Assembly: GCF_002095385.1 (NCBI RefSeq)
Contig: NZ_MIPP01000020.1
Location: forward strand, 1 to 64,000
DNA: 64,000 bases
Reading direction: 5' to 3'
From: Pantoea eucrina
GTDB lineage: Bacteria > Pseudomonadota > Gammaproteobacteria > Enterobacterales > Enterobacteriaceae
Position numbers and translations under genes: made by a program. The notes below the pieces were generated by a model. That model had not been told where the DNA came from and ran no database searches. It saw only the letters and a program-made list of their open reading frames with translations. Below are positions 9,695-20,868 of the stretch, piece after piece; within the stretch, counting starts at the first letter, position 1; every line of letters starts with the position of its first letter.

Positions 9695-10912
9695 TTACTT
9701 CTTCTGCTCGTTTAGCGCACGAATGCGCGAAGAGAGGGAGAACAGGCGAATAAAGCCGCCCGCGTGACGATGGTCATACACCTCATCTTCACCAAAGGTG
9801 GCGAACTCTTCTGAGTAGAGGCTGTTAGCCGATTTCTTCTGAATCGCCGTAGCCTGACCTTTGTAAAGCTGCAGAACCACTTCGCCGTTGACCTCTTCAG
9901 CCAGCGATGCCGCCGCCGCCTGAATAGACTGGCGCAGCGGTGCAAACCAGCGGCCATCATATACCACGTAAGACATCTCCTGGCCCAGCTGCTCACGCCA
10001 TTTGAAGCTGTCGCGATCCAGAACCAGCTGCTCAACCGCACGCAGCGCGTTTACCATGATAGTGCCGCCGGGGGTTTCATAGCAGCCGCGTGATTTGATG
10101 CCAACCAGGCGGTTTTCCACGATATCGATCCGGCCAACGCCATGTTTAGCACCCAGTACGTTGAGTTTTTCAAGGCACTGGAACGGGCTCAGCTGCTCGC
10201 CGTTTACGGCAACCACGCAGCCTTTTTCAACGGTCACGGTGACATTTTCCGGCTGGTCCGGCGCTTCAAGCGGATCCACGGTCCATACCCAGCAATCTTT
10301 ATTCGGTGCATTCCACGGGCTTTCCAGCACGCCACCTTCGGTGGAGATGTGCCACGCGTTCTCATCGCGGCTGTAGATCTTCTCCAGCGACGCGGTCGTC
10401 GGGATATTGCGCTCTTTCAGATAGTCGAGCAGCGCCTCACGCGAACGCAGATCCCACTCGCGCCATGGCGCAACAACTTTAAGCTGTGGTGCCAGCGCGG
10501 TATAGGTGGTTTCGAAACGCACCTGGTCGTTGCCTTTACCGGTTGCGCCGTGGCACAGCGCGTCAGCACCCACTTTCAGCGCCAGTTCAACCTGCGCTTT
10601 AGCAATGATAGGACGCGCCATTGACGTGCCCAGCAGATAGGTGCCTTCATACAGGGCACCGGTCTGCAGCACCGGATAGACGTAATCGCTGATGAACTCT
10701 TCACGCAGATCCACTACGTGACATTCAGATGCGCCCGACTGCAGCGCTTTTTTCTCAACGCCTTCCAGGTCGGCCGGGTCCTGACCAATATTGGCGACAA
10801 ACGCCACAACTTCGCAGCCGCCGTAGTTCTCTTTCAGCCATGGAATAATGGCTGAGGTATCGAGGCCGCCTGAGTAGGCCAGAACGATTTTTTTAATGTT
10901 TTGCGTGCTCAT
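9695..10912 (-). CDS. argG: argininosuccinate synthase
   Basis: Joins citrulline and aspartate with ATP. The N-type ATP pyrophosphatase motif [11 protein letters not shown] is at residues 13-23. At 405 aa it belongs to the shorter ArgG subfamily, not the roughly 447-residue type encoded at a separate locus in E. coli. It sits between argB and argH (14 bp after argB), so the cluster is argC-B-G-H, as in Vibrio and several Enterobacterales outside the E. coli group. Confidence 0.96.
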   Translation of the reverse strand: MSTQNIKKIVLAYSGGLDTSAIIPWLKENYGGCEVVAFVANIGQDPADLEGVEKKALQSGASECHVVDLREEFISDYVYPVLQTGALYEGTYLLGTSMARPIIAKAQVELALKVGADALCHGATGKGNDQVRFETTYTALAPQLKVVAPWREWDLRSREALLDYLKERNIPTTASLEKIYSRDENAWHISTEGGVLESPWNAPNKDCWVWTVDPLEAPDQPENVTVTVEKGCVVAVNGEQLSPFQCLEKLNVLGAKHGVGRIDIVENRLVGIKSRGCYETPGGTIMVNALRAVEQLVLDRDSFKWREQLGQEMSYVVYDGRWFAPLRQSIQAAAASLAEEVNGEVVLQLYKGQATAIQKKSANSLYSEEFATFGEDEVYDHRHAGGFIRLFSLSSRIRALNEQKK

Positions 10913-10926
10913 GTCTTAATCCTTGA

Positions 10927-11703
10927 TTATGCGAGAATCCGGGTGCCAATCGACACGCCGTTGAAAAGGTCGGGCAGCTGCTCAGCATGGCGCCAGCTGG
11001 CGATATCGACCGGACGGCCCAGCGTGCGTGCCGCATCCAGCGCAGCGTTGACTTTAACAATCATACCGTCGGTAATAATGCCCTGCGCAATCAGCTGTTC
11101 CGCTTTCGCTGCGGTCATTTCAGCGATGCGCTGGCCTTTGCCGTCGAGAATGCCGCTGACGTCAGAGAGCAGCACCAGATCGGCTCCGATAGTGGCTGCC
11201 AGCGCCGTCGCTGCCTGATCGGCATTCACATTCATCAGCGCTCCGCCGGCAGTGATGCCAATTGAGCTGATAACCGGCATATAGCCTGCATTAAGCAGCG
11301 TATTCAGCAGCGCAGGGTTGCCCGGCGTGGCCTGCCCGACATGCCCCAGCTCTTCGTCAAACTGCGCGACGCTGACCAGTCCGGCATCGCCCAGACACAG
11401 CCCGACAGCATTAATGCCGTAACGGGTTGCCCACGCCAGCAGCGTTTTATTCGCAGTGCCCGCCAGCGCGCCGGTAATAATGTCGATTTGATCGGCGGGT
11501 GTAACGCGCAGGCCATCTTTCTTTTTCACCGGCAGCGCGAGCTTTTTCATCAGTTCGTCGACCAGACAGCCGCCGCCGTGCACAATCACCAGCGGACGCT
11601 GATGTTCATTACGATACGCCAGCAGCGCATCAAACAGCCGGGCCAGTGCTTCTTCGCTATCCAGCAGTACGCCGCCCAGTTTAATGATCAGTGGATTGCT
11701 CAT
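10927..11703 (-). CDS. argB: acetylglutamate kinase
   Basis: Phosphorylates N-acetylglutamate in the cyclic arginine pathway. Amino-acid-kinase fold with KLGGVLLDS at the N-terminus, [12 protein letters not shown] for phosphate binding, and NVNADQAA and LLSDVSGIL in the ATP/substrate regions. Length is 258 aa, the short enterobacterial form lacking the N-terminal helix of arginine-inhibited kinases. It lies 18 bp after argC. Confidence 0.97.
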   Translation of the reverse strand: MSNPLIIKLGGVLLDSEEALARLFDALLAYRNEHQRPLVIVHGGGCLVDELMKKLALPVKKKDGLRVTPADQIDIITGALAGTANKTLLAWATRYGINAVGLCLGDAGLVSVAQFDEELGHVGQATPGNPALLNTLLNAGYMPVISSIGITAGGALMNVNADQAATALAATIGADLVLLSDVSGILDGKGQRIAEMTAAKAEQLIAQGIITDGMIVKVNAALDAARTLGRPVDIASWRHAEQLPDLFNGVSIGTRILA

Positions 11704-11721
11704 GGTTACGTTATCCGTCCG

Positions 11722-12726
11722 TTAAATCAGAGAGAGCGTTTCAGGGAAACCGAAACGAATATTCAGACACTGAATCGCCTGTGATGACGCACCCTTCAGC
11801 AGGTTATCTTCTGCCGCAACCACAATCAGATGCTCATCCTGTACGGCAAAACCGATATCGCAGAACGGCAGGCCCACTACCGCTTTCAGCGCCGGTACGC
11901 CGTTGTCATAGAGGCGCACCAGCGGCTTGTCGTGATAGGCCGCATAAAACGCATCGGTCACATCCTGCTGCGTAATGCCCGCTTTCAGACGGCAGGTGAT
12001 GGTTGCGAGAATACCGCGGGGAAAATTACCCAGATGCGGGGTAAAAATAACCGGCGCGCCAAGATGGGCAACTATTTCCGGATGATGACGGTGGTTAAAC
12101 AGGCCGTAGGGCTGCAGGCTCACTTCGCAAAAGCTGGTCGCGACGCTGGCTTTACGCCCGGCTCCGCTGACGCCGCTGGTGGCATTGATTACCGGCCACT
12201 GCGCGTCATTCAGCAGATCCGCTTTGAGCAGTGGCTTCAGCGCCAGCTGCGCTGCGGTGGGATAGCACCCAGGCACGGCCACCAGCTGGGCCTCTTTAAT
12301 ACGTTCGTGATTCCATTCGGCCAGACCATATACCGCGTTATCCAGCCACGCCTGATGCTGATGACTGAAGCCATAATAGCGGGTGTAGAACGCCTCATCG
12401 TTGACCCGGAAGGCGCCTGAGAGATCGAAGACCACGCAGCCTGCTTTCAGAAATTCAGGTGCCAGATCGTGGCTGACTTCATGCGCCGTCGCGAGGAACA
12501 CCACATCTACTTTCTCTGCCCACGCCGCCGGATCGCTCAGCGGCTGCAGCGGCAGATCCACGATACCTTTCAGCTGCGGATGGAGATCGGAGAGCAATTT
12601 TCCGGCATCCGGGCTTTGCGCTGAAACCGCTAAAGCGGTTATGTTCATATGCGGATGGCGATTCAGGTAAGTGGCAAGCTCTACGCCAGCATAACCACTG
12701 GCACCAACGATCAGCGTATTCAACAT
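11722..12726 (-). CDS. argC: N-acetyl-gamma-glutamyl-phosphate reductase
   Basis: NADPH-dependent reduction of acetylglutamyl phosphate. The NADP-binding [10 protein letters not shown] opens the protein and the catalytic cysteine is in [12 protein letters not shown]. The ATG at 12726 ([11 protein letters not shown], 334 aa) matches the family; the frame stays open another 61 codons across the ArgR operator region, and that extension is non-coding. First gene of argCBGH. Confidence 0.96.
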   Translation of the reverse strand: MLNTLIVGASGYAGVELATYLNRHPHMNITALAVSAQSPDAGKLLSDLHPQLKGIVDLPLQPLSDPAAWAEKVDVVFLATAHEVSHDLAPEFLKAGCVVFDLSGAFRVNDEAFYTRYYGFSHQHQAWLDNAVYGLAEWNHERIKEAQLVAVPGCYPTAAQLALKPLLKADLLNDAQWPVINATSGVSGAGRKASVATSFCEVSLQPYGLFNHRHHPEIVAHLGAPVIFTPHLGNFPRGILATITCRLKAGITQQDVTDAFYAAYHDKPLVRLYDNGVPALKAVVGLPFCDIGFAVQDEHLIVVAAEDNLLKGASSQAIQCLNIRFGFPETLSLI

Positions 12727-12826
12727 CAGGCTGTATACCTTTTTACAGTCAACGTATCGGGTCGCGGCCGTGCCCCGTTGCCCACGATGCCGTTTGCACT
12801 TTTTCAGTTCACATGCAGACGACGTT

Positions 12827-12869
12827 AATGTATTTTTATTCACTATTAGTGCATGAATATTGATACATC
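12827..12869. promoter_or_regulatory. ArgR boxes between argC and argE
   Basis: Two matches to the ArgR core TGAATWWWWATTCA: TGTATTTTTATTCA (12829-12842) and TGAATATTGATACA (12854-12867), 25 bp apart centre to centre. An alternative second register, TGCATGAATATTGA (12850-12863), gives the usual 21-bp spacing with one fewer match. They lie in the divergent argC/argE promoter region, as in the E. coli argECBH bipolar operator. Confidence 0.85.
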
Positions 12870-12890
12870 CTAACCTAAGGACCGTCAACA

Positions 12891-14039
12891 GTGAAGTCAA
12901 AAATTCCACCTTTTATCGAACTCTACCGCCAGTTGATCGCCTCACCGTCAATCAGCGCAACCGACAGCGCGCTTGACCAGAGCAACGAAAGTTTAATCAA
13001 TTTGCTGGCGGGCTGGTTCCGCGATCTGGGCTTCAGCGTTGAAGTTCAGCCGGTGCCGGGCACGCGACATAAGTTCAACCTGCTGGCGCGCAGCGGTGAA
13101 GGCGCAGGCGGACTGCTGCTGGCGGGTCATACTGACACCGTACCCTTTGATGACGGACGCTGGACACGCGATCCGTTTGTCCTGACTGAACATGACAATA
13201 AACTTTACGGGCTGGGCACGGCAGATATGAAAGGCTTCTTCGCCTTTATTCTCGATGCGCTGCGCGATGTTGACGTCACTACGCTTAAAAAACCGCTCTA
13301 TGTGCTGGCGACCGCTGACGAAGAGACCACGATGGCAGGTGCCAAATATTTCTCTGAGTCAGCCCGGCTGCGCCCCGACTGCGCCATTATCGGTGAGCCT
13401 ACTTCGCTCAAACCGGTGCGCGCCCACAAAGGCCACCTTTCACACGCTATCCGCATTGAGGGCCAGTCAGGCCACTCCAGCGATCCGGCGCGCGGCGTGA
13501 ATGCGATTGAGCTGATGCACGCCTCTATTACAGAACTGATGAAGCTGCGCCATACCCTGAAAGAGCGCTATCACCATGATGGCTTTGCCATTCCTTATCC
13601 GACTATGAACTTTGGTCATATTCATGGTGGTGACGCGGCTAACCGCATCTGCGCCTGTTGCGAACTGCATATGGATATCCGGCCGCTGCCGGGCCTGAGC
13701 CTGAACGATCTGGATGGCTTGCTGAATGAAGCGCTGGCACCGGTGAGCGCCCGCTGGCCTGGCCGCCTGACCGTAGGCGAACTGCATCCGCCTATTCCGG
13801 GTTATGAGTGTCCGGCCGATCATGAACTGGTTACGGTGGTGGAGAAGCTGCTGGGCGTGCCGACGGAAGTGGTCAACTACTGTACCGAAGCGCCTTTTAT
13901 TCAGCAGATCTGCCCGACGCTGGTGCTGGGACCAGGTTCAATCGAGCAGGCGCATCAGCCGGATGAATTTATCGATACCGCATTCATTAAGCCAACTCAC
14001 GCCCTGATCACGCAGGTTGTGCAGCATTTTTGTCACTGA
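12891..14039 (+). CDS. argE: acetylornithine deacetylase
   Basis: Zinc metallohydrolase (M20 family) releasing ornithine from N-acetylornithine. Metal-ligand motifs are [13 protein letters not shown] (His/Asp), ADEETTMAG (catalytic Glu pair) and the C-terminal [12 protein letters not shown]. Start is GTG at 12891 behind AAGGA (nine-base spacer), giving 382 aa. Divergent from argCBGH. Presence of argE indicates the linear route rather than ArgJ recycling. Confidence 0.96.
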   Translation: MKSKIPPFIELYRQLIASPSISATDSALDQSNESLINLLAGWFRDLGFSVEVQPVPGTRHKFNLLARSGEGAGGLLLAGHTDTVPFDDGRWTRDPFVLTEHDNKLYGLGTADMKGFFAFILDALRDVDVTTLKKPLYVLATADEETTMAGAKYFSESARLRPDCAIIGEPTSLKPVRAHKGHLSHAIRIEGQSGHSSDPARGVNAIELMHASITELMKLRHTLKERYHHDGFAIPYPTMNFGHIHGGDAANRICACCELHMDIRPLPGLSLNDLDGLLNEALAPVSARWPGRLTVGELHPPIPGYECPADHELVTVVEKLLGVPTEVVNYCTEAPFIQQICPTLVLGPGSIEQAHQPDEFIDTAFIKPTHALITQVVQHFCH

Positions 14040-14040
14040 T

Positions 14041-14095
14041 AGATAATCTGCGGGGCATTTCACTGTTTAATCAGCAAAATGCCCCGTCATTATCT
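14041..14095. terminator. long hairpin after argE
   Basis: Inner stem CGGGGCATTT (14051-14060) / AAATGCCCCG (14077-14086) with an outer AGATAAT (14041-14047) / ATTATCT (14089-14095) stem. The stem is strong but lacks a U-tract, so it may act as an RNA stabiliser or Rho-assisted terminator. Confidence 0.55.
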
Positions 14096-14191
14096 GGTGT
14101 TTGCTGATAAGAATAACTTATCTCTCTCTATCCCCGATAAAACTTATCACTTTCCGCACGTTAGCTGCCTGTTTTCGTCAGTTCAGGCTAA

Positions 14192-14221
14192 TTGACGGAG
14201 TTCACAAATCGTGGCTAGATA
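14192..14221 (+). promoter_or_regulatory. candidate ppc promoter
   Basis: TTGACG (14192-14197) and TAGATA (14216-14221) separated by 18 bp, about 70 bp before the ppc start. Assigned from consensus similarity only. Confidence 0.45.
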
Positions 14222-14288
14222 AAAGATGATGTTATACCCGCTGGTTGGGTCCAGAGGGGTTAAAAGACGATAAGGGTGTCAGGGTCAA

Positions 14289-16940
14289 ATGAACGAACAA
14301 TATTCCGCAATGCGAAGTAATGTCAGTATGCTCGGCAAACTGCTCGGGGATACGATAAAGGATGCACTGGGAGAGAACATTCTCGATCGGGTGGAAACCA
14401 TCCGCAAACTCTCTAAGTCATCCCGTGCAGGCAATGACTCTCATCGCCGGGAGCTGCTGTCAACGCTGCAGAACCTTTCTAACGATGAGCTGCTGCCGGT
14501 GGCCCGCGCCTTTAGTCAGTTTCTTAACCTTACTAACGTGGCTGAACAGTATCAGACCATTTCACGCAGCGGCGATGGCGCTAACCATCCGGAGCTGCTG
14601 AAAAAGACGTTTGAGCGCCTGAAGCAGCATAACGATCTCAGCGAAATGGCTATCCGTCAGGCGATTGAAGAGCTGTCGCTGGAGCTGGTCCTGACCGCAC
14701 ACCCGACTGAAATTACCCGCCGCACCCTGATCCACAAGCTCGGCGAAGTGAACAGCTGCCTTGAGCAGCTCGATCATGCTGATATCACCGATTATGAGCG
14801 CAATCAGGTGATGCGCCGTCTGCGCCAGCTGGTAGCGCAGGCGTGGCATACGGATGAGATCCGTAAATATCGCCCTACCCCGGTCGATGAAGCGAAATGG
14901 GGCTTCGCTGTCGTGGAAAATAGCCTGTGGGAGGGCGTTCCCGCGTTTCTGCGTGAACTGAATGAGCAGGTTGAAGAGACGTTTGGCATTCAGCTGCCGG
15001 TGGATTTTGTGCCGATTAAATTCACGTCGTGGATGGGCGGCGATCGTGACGGCAACCCGAACGTGACTGCGCCCATTACCCGCCACGTTATGCAGCTGAG
15101 CCGCTGGAAAGCAGCCGACCTCTTCCTGCGCGATGTGGGGGTGCTGATCTCTGAGCTGTCGATGTCGGAGTGCAGCGACGAAGTGCGCGTAATGTGCGGC
15201 GATCCGGACGCGATTGAACCTTACCGCATGATCCTGAAACGCATGCGCAGCCAGCTGATGAACACGCAGGCATATCTGGAGCAGCGCCTGAAAGGCGAAC
15301 GCCTGCCGCGCCCGACCGATCTGCTGGTCTCCAATGAGCAGCTCTGGCAGCCGCTGTTTGCTATTTATCAGTCGCTGCAGCAGTGTGGTATGAGCATTAT
15401 CGCTAATGGCCAGCTGCTGGACACGCTGCGCCGGGTAAAATGCTTTGGCGTTCCGCTGGTGCGCATCGACATCCGCCAGGAGAGCACCCGTCATACCGAA
15501 GCGATTGCGGAAGTTACGCGCTATCTCGGCCTCGGCGACTACGAAAGCTGGTCAGAAGCGGACAAACAGGCGTTTCTGATCCGCGAACTCAATTCAAAAC
15601 GTCCGCTGCTGCCGCGTCAGTGGGAGCCGGGCGACAACACGCGCGAAGTGCTGGAAACCTGTAAAGTCGCCGCCGAAGCGCCGCAGGGTTCCATCGCGGC
15701 CTACGTGATCTCTATGGCGAAAACGCCTTCTGACGTGCTGGCGGTTCATCTGCTGCTGAAAGAGGCGGGCATTCCGTACGCTATGCCAGTCGCGCCACTG
15801 TTTGAAACGCTGGATGACCTGAACAACGCCAATGATGTTATGACGCAGCTGCTGAATATCGACTGGTATCGCGGCTTTATCAACGGCAAACAGATGGTAA
15901 TGATTGGCTATTCCGACTCGGCAAAAGATGCCGGCGTGATGGCGGCCAGCTGGGCACAGTATCAGGCGCAGGACGCGCTGATTAAAACCTGTGAAAAAGC
16001 GGGCATTACCCTGACGCTGTTCCACGGTCGCGGCGGCTCCATTGGCCGTGGCGGCGCACCTGCGCACGCCGCACTGCTCTCTCAGCCGCCGGGCAGTCTT
16101 AAAGGTGGCCTGCGCGTGACAGAACAGGGCGAAATGATCCGCTTTAAATATGGCTTGCCGGAAGTCACCATCGCCAGCCTCTCGCTCTATACCGGGGCCA
16201 TTCTGGAAGCGAACCTGATGCCGCCGCCGGAGCCTGAACAGGAGTGGCGGGAGATCATGAACGGCCTTTCTGCGCACTCCTGCGCCATGTATCGCGGCTA
16301 TGTCCGTGAAAATGCTGACTTTGTTCCCTACTTCCGCTCTGCCACACCGGAGCAGGAGCTGGGCAAACTGCCGCTGGGCTCACGTCCGGCTAAACGTCGT
16401 CCGACCGGTGGCGTTGAATCCCTGCGCGCCATTCCGTGGATTTTTGCCTGGACGCAAAACCGTCTGATGCTGCCAGCCTGGCTCGGCGCCGGCGCGGCGC
16501 TGCAGAAAGCGATGGATGAAGGCCATCAGGATCAGCTGGAAACGATGTGCCGCGACTGGCCGTTCTTCTCAACCCGCCTCGGGATGCTGGAGATGGTCTT
16601 CTCCAAAGCTGACCTGTGGCTGGCCGAGTATTACGATCAGCGCCTGGTTGATAAAGCGCTCTGGCCGCTGGGTAAACAGCTGCGCGACCAGCTGGAGGCG
16701 GATATTAAAGCGGTGCTGACCATTGCAAATGATGCGCATCTGATGGCGGATCAGCCGTGGATTGCCGAATCCATTGCGCTGCGCAACGTGTATACCGACC
16801 CCCTGAACGTGCTGCAGGCAGAGCTGCTGCTGCGCGCCCGTGCGCAGGAAGTACGCGGTGACGAACCGGACGCGCGGGTTGAGCAGGCGCTGATGGTAAC
16901 CATCGCCGGCGTGGCCGCCGGCATGCGCAACACCGGTTAG
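14289..16940 (+). CDS. ppc: phosphoenolpyruvate carboxylase
   Basis: Anaplerotic carboxylation of PEP to oxaloacetate. Catalytic His in [11 protein letters not shown] (about residue 138), glycine-rich [26 protein letters not shown], and the conserved C-terminus GMRNTG that binds the allosteric inhibitor aspartate. 883 aa, identical in length to E. coli. A single-gene unit between the argE hairpin and a strong bidirectional terminator. Confidence 0.98.
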   Translation: MNEQYSAMRSNVSMLGKLLGDTIKDALGENILDRVETIRKLSKSSRAGNDSHRRELLSTLQNLSNDELLPVARAFSQFLNLTNVAEQYQTISRSGDGANHPELLKKTFERLKQHNDLSEMAIRQAIEELSLELVLTAHPTEITRRTLIHKLGEVNSCLEQLDHADITDYERNQVMRRLRQLVAQAWHTDEIRKYRPTPVDEAKWGFAVVENSLWEGVPAFLRELNEQVEETFGIQLPVDFVPIKFTSWMGGDRDGNPNVTAPITRHVMQLSRWKAADLFLRDVGVLISELSMSECSDEVRVMCGDPDAIEPYRMILKRMRSQLMNTQAYLEQRLKGERLPRPTDLLVSNEQLWQPLFAIYQSLQQCGMSIIANGQLLDTLRRVKCFGVPLVRIDIRQESTRHTEAIAEVTRYLGLGDYESWSEADKQAFLIRELNSKRPLLPRQWEPGDNTREVLETCKVAAEAPQGSIAAYVISMAKTPSDVLAVHLLLKEAGIPYAMPVAPLFETLDDLNNANDVMTQLLNIDWYRGFINGKQMVMIGYSDSAKDAGVMAASWAQYQAQDALIKTCEKAGITLTLFHGRGGSIGRGGAPAHAALLSQPPGSLKGGLRVTEQGEMIRFKYGLPEVTIASLSLYTGAILEANLMPPPEPEQEWREIMNGLSAHSCAMYRGYVRENADFVPYFRSATPEQELGKLPLGSRPAKRRPTGGVESLRAIPWIFAWTQNRLMLPAWLGAGAALQKAMDEGHQDQLETMCRDWPFFSTRLGMLEMVFSKADLWLAEYYDQRLVDKALWPLGKQLRDQLEADIKAVLTIANDAHLMADQPWIAESIALRNVYTDPLNVLQAELLLRARAQEVRGDEPDARVEQALMVTIAGVAAGMRNTG

Positions 16941-16947
16941 CCGATAC

Positions 16948-16976
16948 AAAAAAAGGAGCCTCAGGCTCCTTTTTTA
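16948..16976. terminator. bidirectional intrinsic terminator between ppc and metL
   Basis: AAAAAGGAGCC / GGCTCCTTTTT with a TCA loop and A/T tracts on both sides; serves convergent ppc and metL. Confidence 0.92.
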
Positions 16977-16997
16977 TTCTCTCTGCAGCAGTCCGGA

Positions 16998-19430
16998 TTA
17001 AAGCAGCTGGGCGAGACGGTTCAGATCCGACTGCAGCGCACCCGCGGTAACATCACGTCCGGCACCGGGTCCGCGGATCACCAGCGGATTATCGCGGTAC
17101 CAGCGGCTCTCAATGGCAAAGACGTTATCGCACGGCAGCAGCGCTGCCAGTGGATGTTCAGGCCGCACCGCTTCCACGCCGACGCGGGCTTTACCGCTGG
17201 CATCAAAGCGCGCCACATAACGCAGCACCAGGCCCAGCTCCTGCGCCGCTTCGTAGCGCTGCAGCATCTGGTTATTCAGCTCGTCTGCGTTTTCAAAAAA
17301 GTGATCAACCGATTCCGCCTCACAGTCGACTGGTACCAGCGACTCTACCCGCACCTGATCCGGCTCGATATCGTAGCCCGCCTCACGCGCCAGGATCACC
17401 AGCTTGCGCTTCACATCCTGCCCGGAGAGATCGACGCGCGGATCGGGTTCAGTCAGCCCCTGCTGCCACGCCTGATCCACCAGCTCGCTGAAGGGAACGC
17501 TGCCGTCAAACTGCAAAAACAGCCACGACAGCGTGCCGGAGAAAATTCCGCTGATGGAGAGTATTGAGTCGCCACTTTCGCGCAGGTCGCGTACCGTGTG
17601 GTTAACCGGCAAACCGGCACCGACCGTCGCGTTATAAAGCCAGTGGCGCCCGGTTTTGGCGAAGGCATCGCGGATCTGACGCCAGCTCTGGCTGTCTGAT
17701 GCGCCAGCCACTTTATTTGCGCTGATCACGTGAAAACCGTGACTGGCAAAATCGAGATACTGCTGCGCCAGCGGCGCGCTGGCGGTTACGTCAAGCACCA
17801 CCAGGTCATCAAACGGATGCGCGCGCATCCACAGAAACAGCGACTCCTCATCCAGCGCCTGCGCTTCATCGTCGAAAAAAGCCAGCGTGCGGCTGGCATC
17901 CAGCCCTTCGTAACTCAGCAGGCTGCGACGACTGTCAGCCACGCCAGCCAGCACAAACTCAAAGCCGGTACGGGCGGAGAGCGTTTCCTGCTCGCGGGCG
18001 AACAGCTCCAGCCAGCGCGCGCCGATATTGCCCTTTCCGAACAGCATCAGGCCGATACGTTTTTCTGCGCGAAACAGCGACTGATGCAGTCCCTGAATCA
18101 GATGGCGGGTCGGTCCTGTGCGCAGCACCGCGACCAGGCTGATATGCTCTTCTGACTGCCAGACAAACTCAACCGGCTGATCTTTAATCTGCTGCCAGAA
18201 ACGGTGGCTGTGCAGCGGATTGCGCGTTACGCCAGCTCCCACCAGCGCCACCAGCGCCATGCCATCGCGCAGCTGCAGATGGCCCGGCAGCGCCGCATCC
18301 TGCAGCAGCGTAAAGGCACTGTTAACCACTTCTGCGGTATAGCAGAGCTGCAGCAGGCGACGATCGGGATGCAGGCCGCTTGCCAGCGGACGCAGCTGGG
18401 CGCGCTTCAGCAGCTGATCAATCTCTTTTTGCTGCGTAGCAAAATCGTGACCTTCAGCAAGCTGGATCTCCACCAGACAGACATCGTCGTGACTGGTGAC
18501 AATACGCGCGCCGGTGCCGGAGGCCAGCACGCGCTCAATACGGGTTGAACCCTGCTCAGGCTGATAGCTGCAGCGCAGCTGTAAATCGATATCGCTGCTG
18601 GAGACCGGCTGCAGCGTACGGGTATGGAGTACCGGCGCCGCCAGTCGCGCCAGCTCGCTGGCTTCATCCAGCCGCAGCAGCGGCAGCAGGCAGGCATCGG
18701 AAACTTTGCGTGGATCGGCGCTATAGACGCCAGCCACATCGCTCCAGATGGTCACGCGCCCCGCACCCGCGAGCGCCCCGATCTGGGTAGCGGAATAGTC
18801 AGAACCGTTGCGCCCCAGCAGCACGGTTTCACCTGCCTCATTACGACTGATAAAACCGGTGACGACCAGACGCTTATGCGGATGCTGCGCCAGCAGCGCC
18901 TGCAGCAGCGGCCAGGATTTTCCCTCATCCACCTGCGGCTGAGCCGCGCGCTCCGCCCGCAGAAAATCACGTGCGTCCAGCCAGGCGGCGTCAACATCGC
19001 GCTGACTCAGTACCGCAGCCATCAGCCGCGCCGACCAGATTTCGCCATGCCCGACCACTTCTGCATATACCGCTTCAGTTATCGCGCCATCCAGTAGCGC
19101 CGCCAGGCGCTCCAGATCGCGGATAAAAAGGGTAGTCAGCCGGTCGGCCGCCTCCGCTGGCAGCAGCGCAGCAATCAGCTCGCTGTGGTAGCGGCGAAGC
19201 GTCTGCTGCACCTGGTGCGCCGAGAGGCGATCGCTCTGGCTCAGCTTCAGCCAGCCGATCAGCTGATTCGTGGTGCTGCCTGCGGCAGAGACCACCATGA
19301 GATCGCCTGGCTGACTGTAATCAGCCATAATGGCCGCTACGCGCTGGTAGCAGCTGGCATCCGCCAGGCTGCTGCCACCAAATTTATGCAGCTGCTTCGT
19401 CGGCGTTCCCGCGCCTGCTGTACTGGTCAT
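16998..19430 (-). CDS. metL: bifunctional aspartokinase II / homoserine dehydrogenase II
   Basis: Catalyses the first and third steps from aspartate toward methionine. The N-terminal aspartokinase half begins HKFGGSSLAD and includes LLGRNGSDYSAT. A linker of degenerate ACT-like sequence follows, then the homoserine dehydrogenase half from about residue 465 (MLFGKGNIGARW) with SANKVAGASD. 810 aa, as in E. coli. It lies 2 bp after metB, forming the metBL operon under MetJ control. metF, which follows metL in E. coli, is not here; ppc is next. Confidence 0.97.
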   Translation of the reverse strand: MTSTAGAGTPTKQLHKFGGSSLADASCYQRVAAIMADYSQPGDLMVVSAAGSTTNQLIGWLKLSQSDRLSAHQVQQTLRRYHSELIAALLPAEAADRLTTLFIRDLERLAALLDGAITEAVYAEVVGHGEIWSARLMAAVLSQRDVDAAWLDARDFLRAERAAQPQVDEGKSWPLLQALLAQHPHKRLVVTGFISRNEAGETVLLGRNGSDYSATQIGALAGAGRVTIWSDVAGVYSADPRKVSDACLLPLLRLDEASELARLAAPVLHTRTLQPVSSSDIDLQLRCSYQPEQGSTRIERVLASGTGARIVTSHDDVCLVEIQLAEGHDFATQQKEIDQLLKRAQLRPLASGLHPDRRLLQLCYTAEVVNSAFTLLQDAALPGHLQLRDGMALVALVGAGVTRNPLHSHRFWQQIKDQPVEFVWQSEEHISLVAVLRTGPTRHLIQGLHQSLFRAEKRIGLMLFGKGNIGARWLELFAREQETLSARTGFEFVLAGVADSRRSLLSYEGLDASRTLAFFDDEAQALDEESLFLWMRAHPFDDLVVLDVTASAPLAQQYLDFASHGFHVISANKVAGASDSQSWRQIRDAFAKTGRHWLYNATVGAGLPVNHTVRDLRESGDSILSISGIFSGTLSWLFLQFDGSVPFSELVDQAWQQGLTEPDPRVDLSGQDVKRKLVILAREAGYDIEPDQVRVESLVPVDCEAESVDHFFENADELNNQMLQRYEAAQELGLVLRYVARFDASGKARVGVEAVRPEHPLAALLPCDNVFAIESRWYRDNPLVIRGPGAGRDVTAGALQSDLNRLAQLL

Positions 19431-19432
19431 GA

Positions 19433-20593
19433 TTACTCCCCGGCTGCGATTCGGAAGGCGTTATCCAAATCGGCAATTAAATCTTCGTGATCTTCAATGC
19501 CGACGGAGACCCGCAGCAGTGTTTCAGAGATGCCGGCGGCTGCGCGTGCTTCCGCAGACATGCCGGCATGTGTCATGGTGGCCGTATGTGAAATCAGGCT
19601 CTCTACTCCGCCCAGCGACTCCGCCAGCGTAAACAGCTGCAGCGCTTTCAGAAAACGACGCAGCCGCGCTTCATCTGCATCCAGCTCAAAGCTTAACATG
19701 GCGCCAAAGCCGCGTTGCTGACGTCGCGCATATTCATGACCGGCATTTTCCGGCAGAGAAGGATGATACAGCTTCTTCACCAGCGGCTGCTGCTTCAGAT
19801 AGTCCACTATCGCCAGCGCGTTGCGCTGGGCCGCTGCCATGCGGGGTGCCAGCGTCCGCAGACCGCGCAGCAGCAGATAGCTGTCAAACGCCGCGCCGGT
19901 CACGCCGATGTTATTGGCCCACCAGGCAAGCTCGGTGGCAACGGCCGGATCTTTTGCAATCACCGTCCCGGCCACCACGTCAGAGTGGCCGTTGAGATAT
20001 TTTGTACAGGAGTGGATCACCAGGTCGGCCCCGAGGGCGAGCGGATTTTGCAGCGCCGGGCTCAGGAAGGTGTTATCCACCACGCTGACGGCACCCGCCG
20101 CGCGCGCCGCCTGACAGATTGCCGCAATATCCACTACGCGCAGCAGAGGATTGCTCGGGCTTTCCACCAGCACCAGTTTTGGCTTTTCGGCCAGCGCTGC
20201 GGCCAGCGCTGCGCTGTCACCCTGGTCGACAAACTTCACACGGTAAGCACCGCGCTTGCTGAGGCTGTCAAACAGGCGGTAGCTGCCGCCATAGCAGTCG
20301 TGGGGTGCGATCAGCAGATCGCCGGGCTTCAGGAATACAGTGGTCACCAGGTGAATCGCAGACATGCCGGTATTTGTCAGTACGGCACCCGCCCCGCCCT
20401 CCAGCTCGGCCAGCGCGCGCTGCACCACATCGCGCGTCGGATTGCCGCGGCGCGAATAGTCGTGGGCGCGCGGCTCATTAAAGTCGAGAAAATTATAGGT
20501 GCTGGAGAGATGAATCGGCGGGACTACGCAGCCATACTGCTCGTCATCATTCAAACCGCTGCGTACTGCGATGGTTGCCTGTTTGCGCGTCAT
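19433..20593 (-). CDS. metB: cystathionine gamma-synthase
   Basis: PLP enzyme joining O-succinylhomoserine and cysteine to cystathionine. The PLP lysine is in HSCTKYLNGHSDV (about residue 198), with SRRGNPTRD near residue 48 and the C-terminal RVSVGIEDHEDLI. 386 aa, the family length. First gene of metBL; its upstream region contains four Met boxes shared with divergent metJ. Confidence 0.97.
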   Translation of the reverse strand: MTRKQATIAVRSGLNDDEQYGCVVPPIHLSSTYNFLDFNEPRAHDYSRRGNPTRDVVQRALAELEGGAGAVLTNTGMSAIHLVTTVFLKPGDLLIAPHDCYGGSYRLFDSLSKRGAYRVKFVDQGDSAALAAALAEKPKLVLVESPSNPLLRVVDIAAICQAARAAGAVSVVDNTFLSPALQNPLALGADLVIHSCTKYLNGHSDVVAGTVIAKDPAVATELAWWANNIGVTGAAFDSYLLLRGLRTLAPRMAAAQRNALAIVDYLKQQPLVKKLYHPSLPENAGHEYARRQQRGFGAMLSFELDADEARLRRFLKALQLFTLAESLGGVESLISHTATMTHAGMSAEARAAAGISETLLRVSVGIEDHEDLIADLDNAFRIAAGE

Positions 20594-20649
20594 GGGCTCT
20601 GCTGTTCCTGAAGAGGGGTAAAGTGCCCACAGGATAACATTCCGCTAAC

Positions 20650-20681
20650 AGACGTCAATACATCTGGACATCTAAATGTCT
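20650..20681. promoter_or_regulatory. four tandem Met boxes (MetJ operator)
   Basis: Four contiguous 8-bp units related to AGACGTCT: AGACGTCA (20650-20657), ATACATCT, GGACATCT and AAATGTCT (20674-20681). Cooperative MetJ-SAM binding here would repress metBL and probably metJ. The rest of the 275-bp gap up to metJ shows no other clear element. Confidence 0.93.
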
Positions 20682-20868
20682 TTGCGTATAGATTGAGCGC
20701 AGAGCGAATAACCGCTAAAATTATAGGTTATTGCCTGCTGAGCAGCGCATGCGCTTCATTAACGCGGCGCTGAAGCACAAAATCCACGGCGCAGGCGGTC
20801 AGGCACGCAAAAATCGGGCATAATCCACGGATCATCCCCTATAACACTTTTATTAATTAAGGTAACTC

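Noticed and set aside
12727-12909. Longer argC start
   Set aside because: The extension spans the ArgR operator and overlaps argE; homology begins at the ATG at 12726.
14562-15494. 310-codon open frame antisense to ppc
   Set aside because: Shadow of a highly biased, strongly conserved gene; low-complexity Gln/His/Arg composition and no ribosome-binding site.
19715-20611. 298-codon open frame antisense to metB
   Set aside because: Composition typical of a reverse-strand shadow; metB is full length and conserved.
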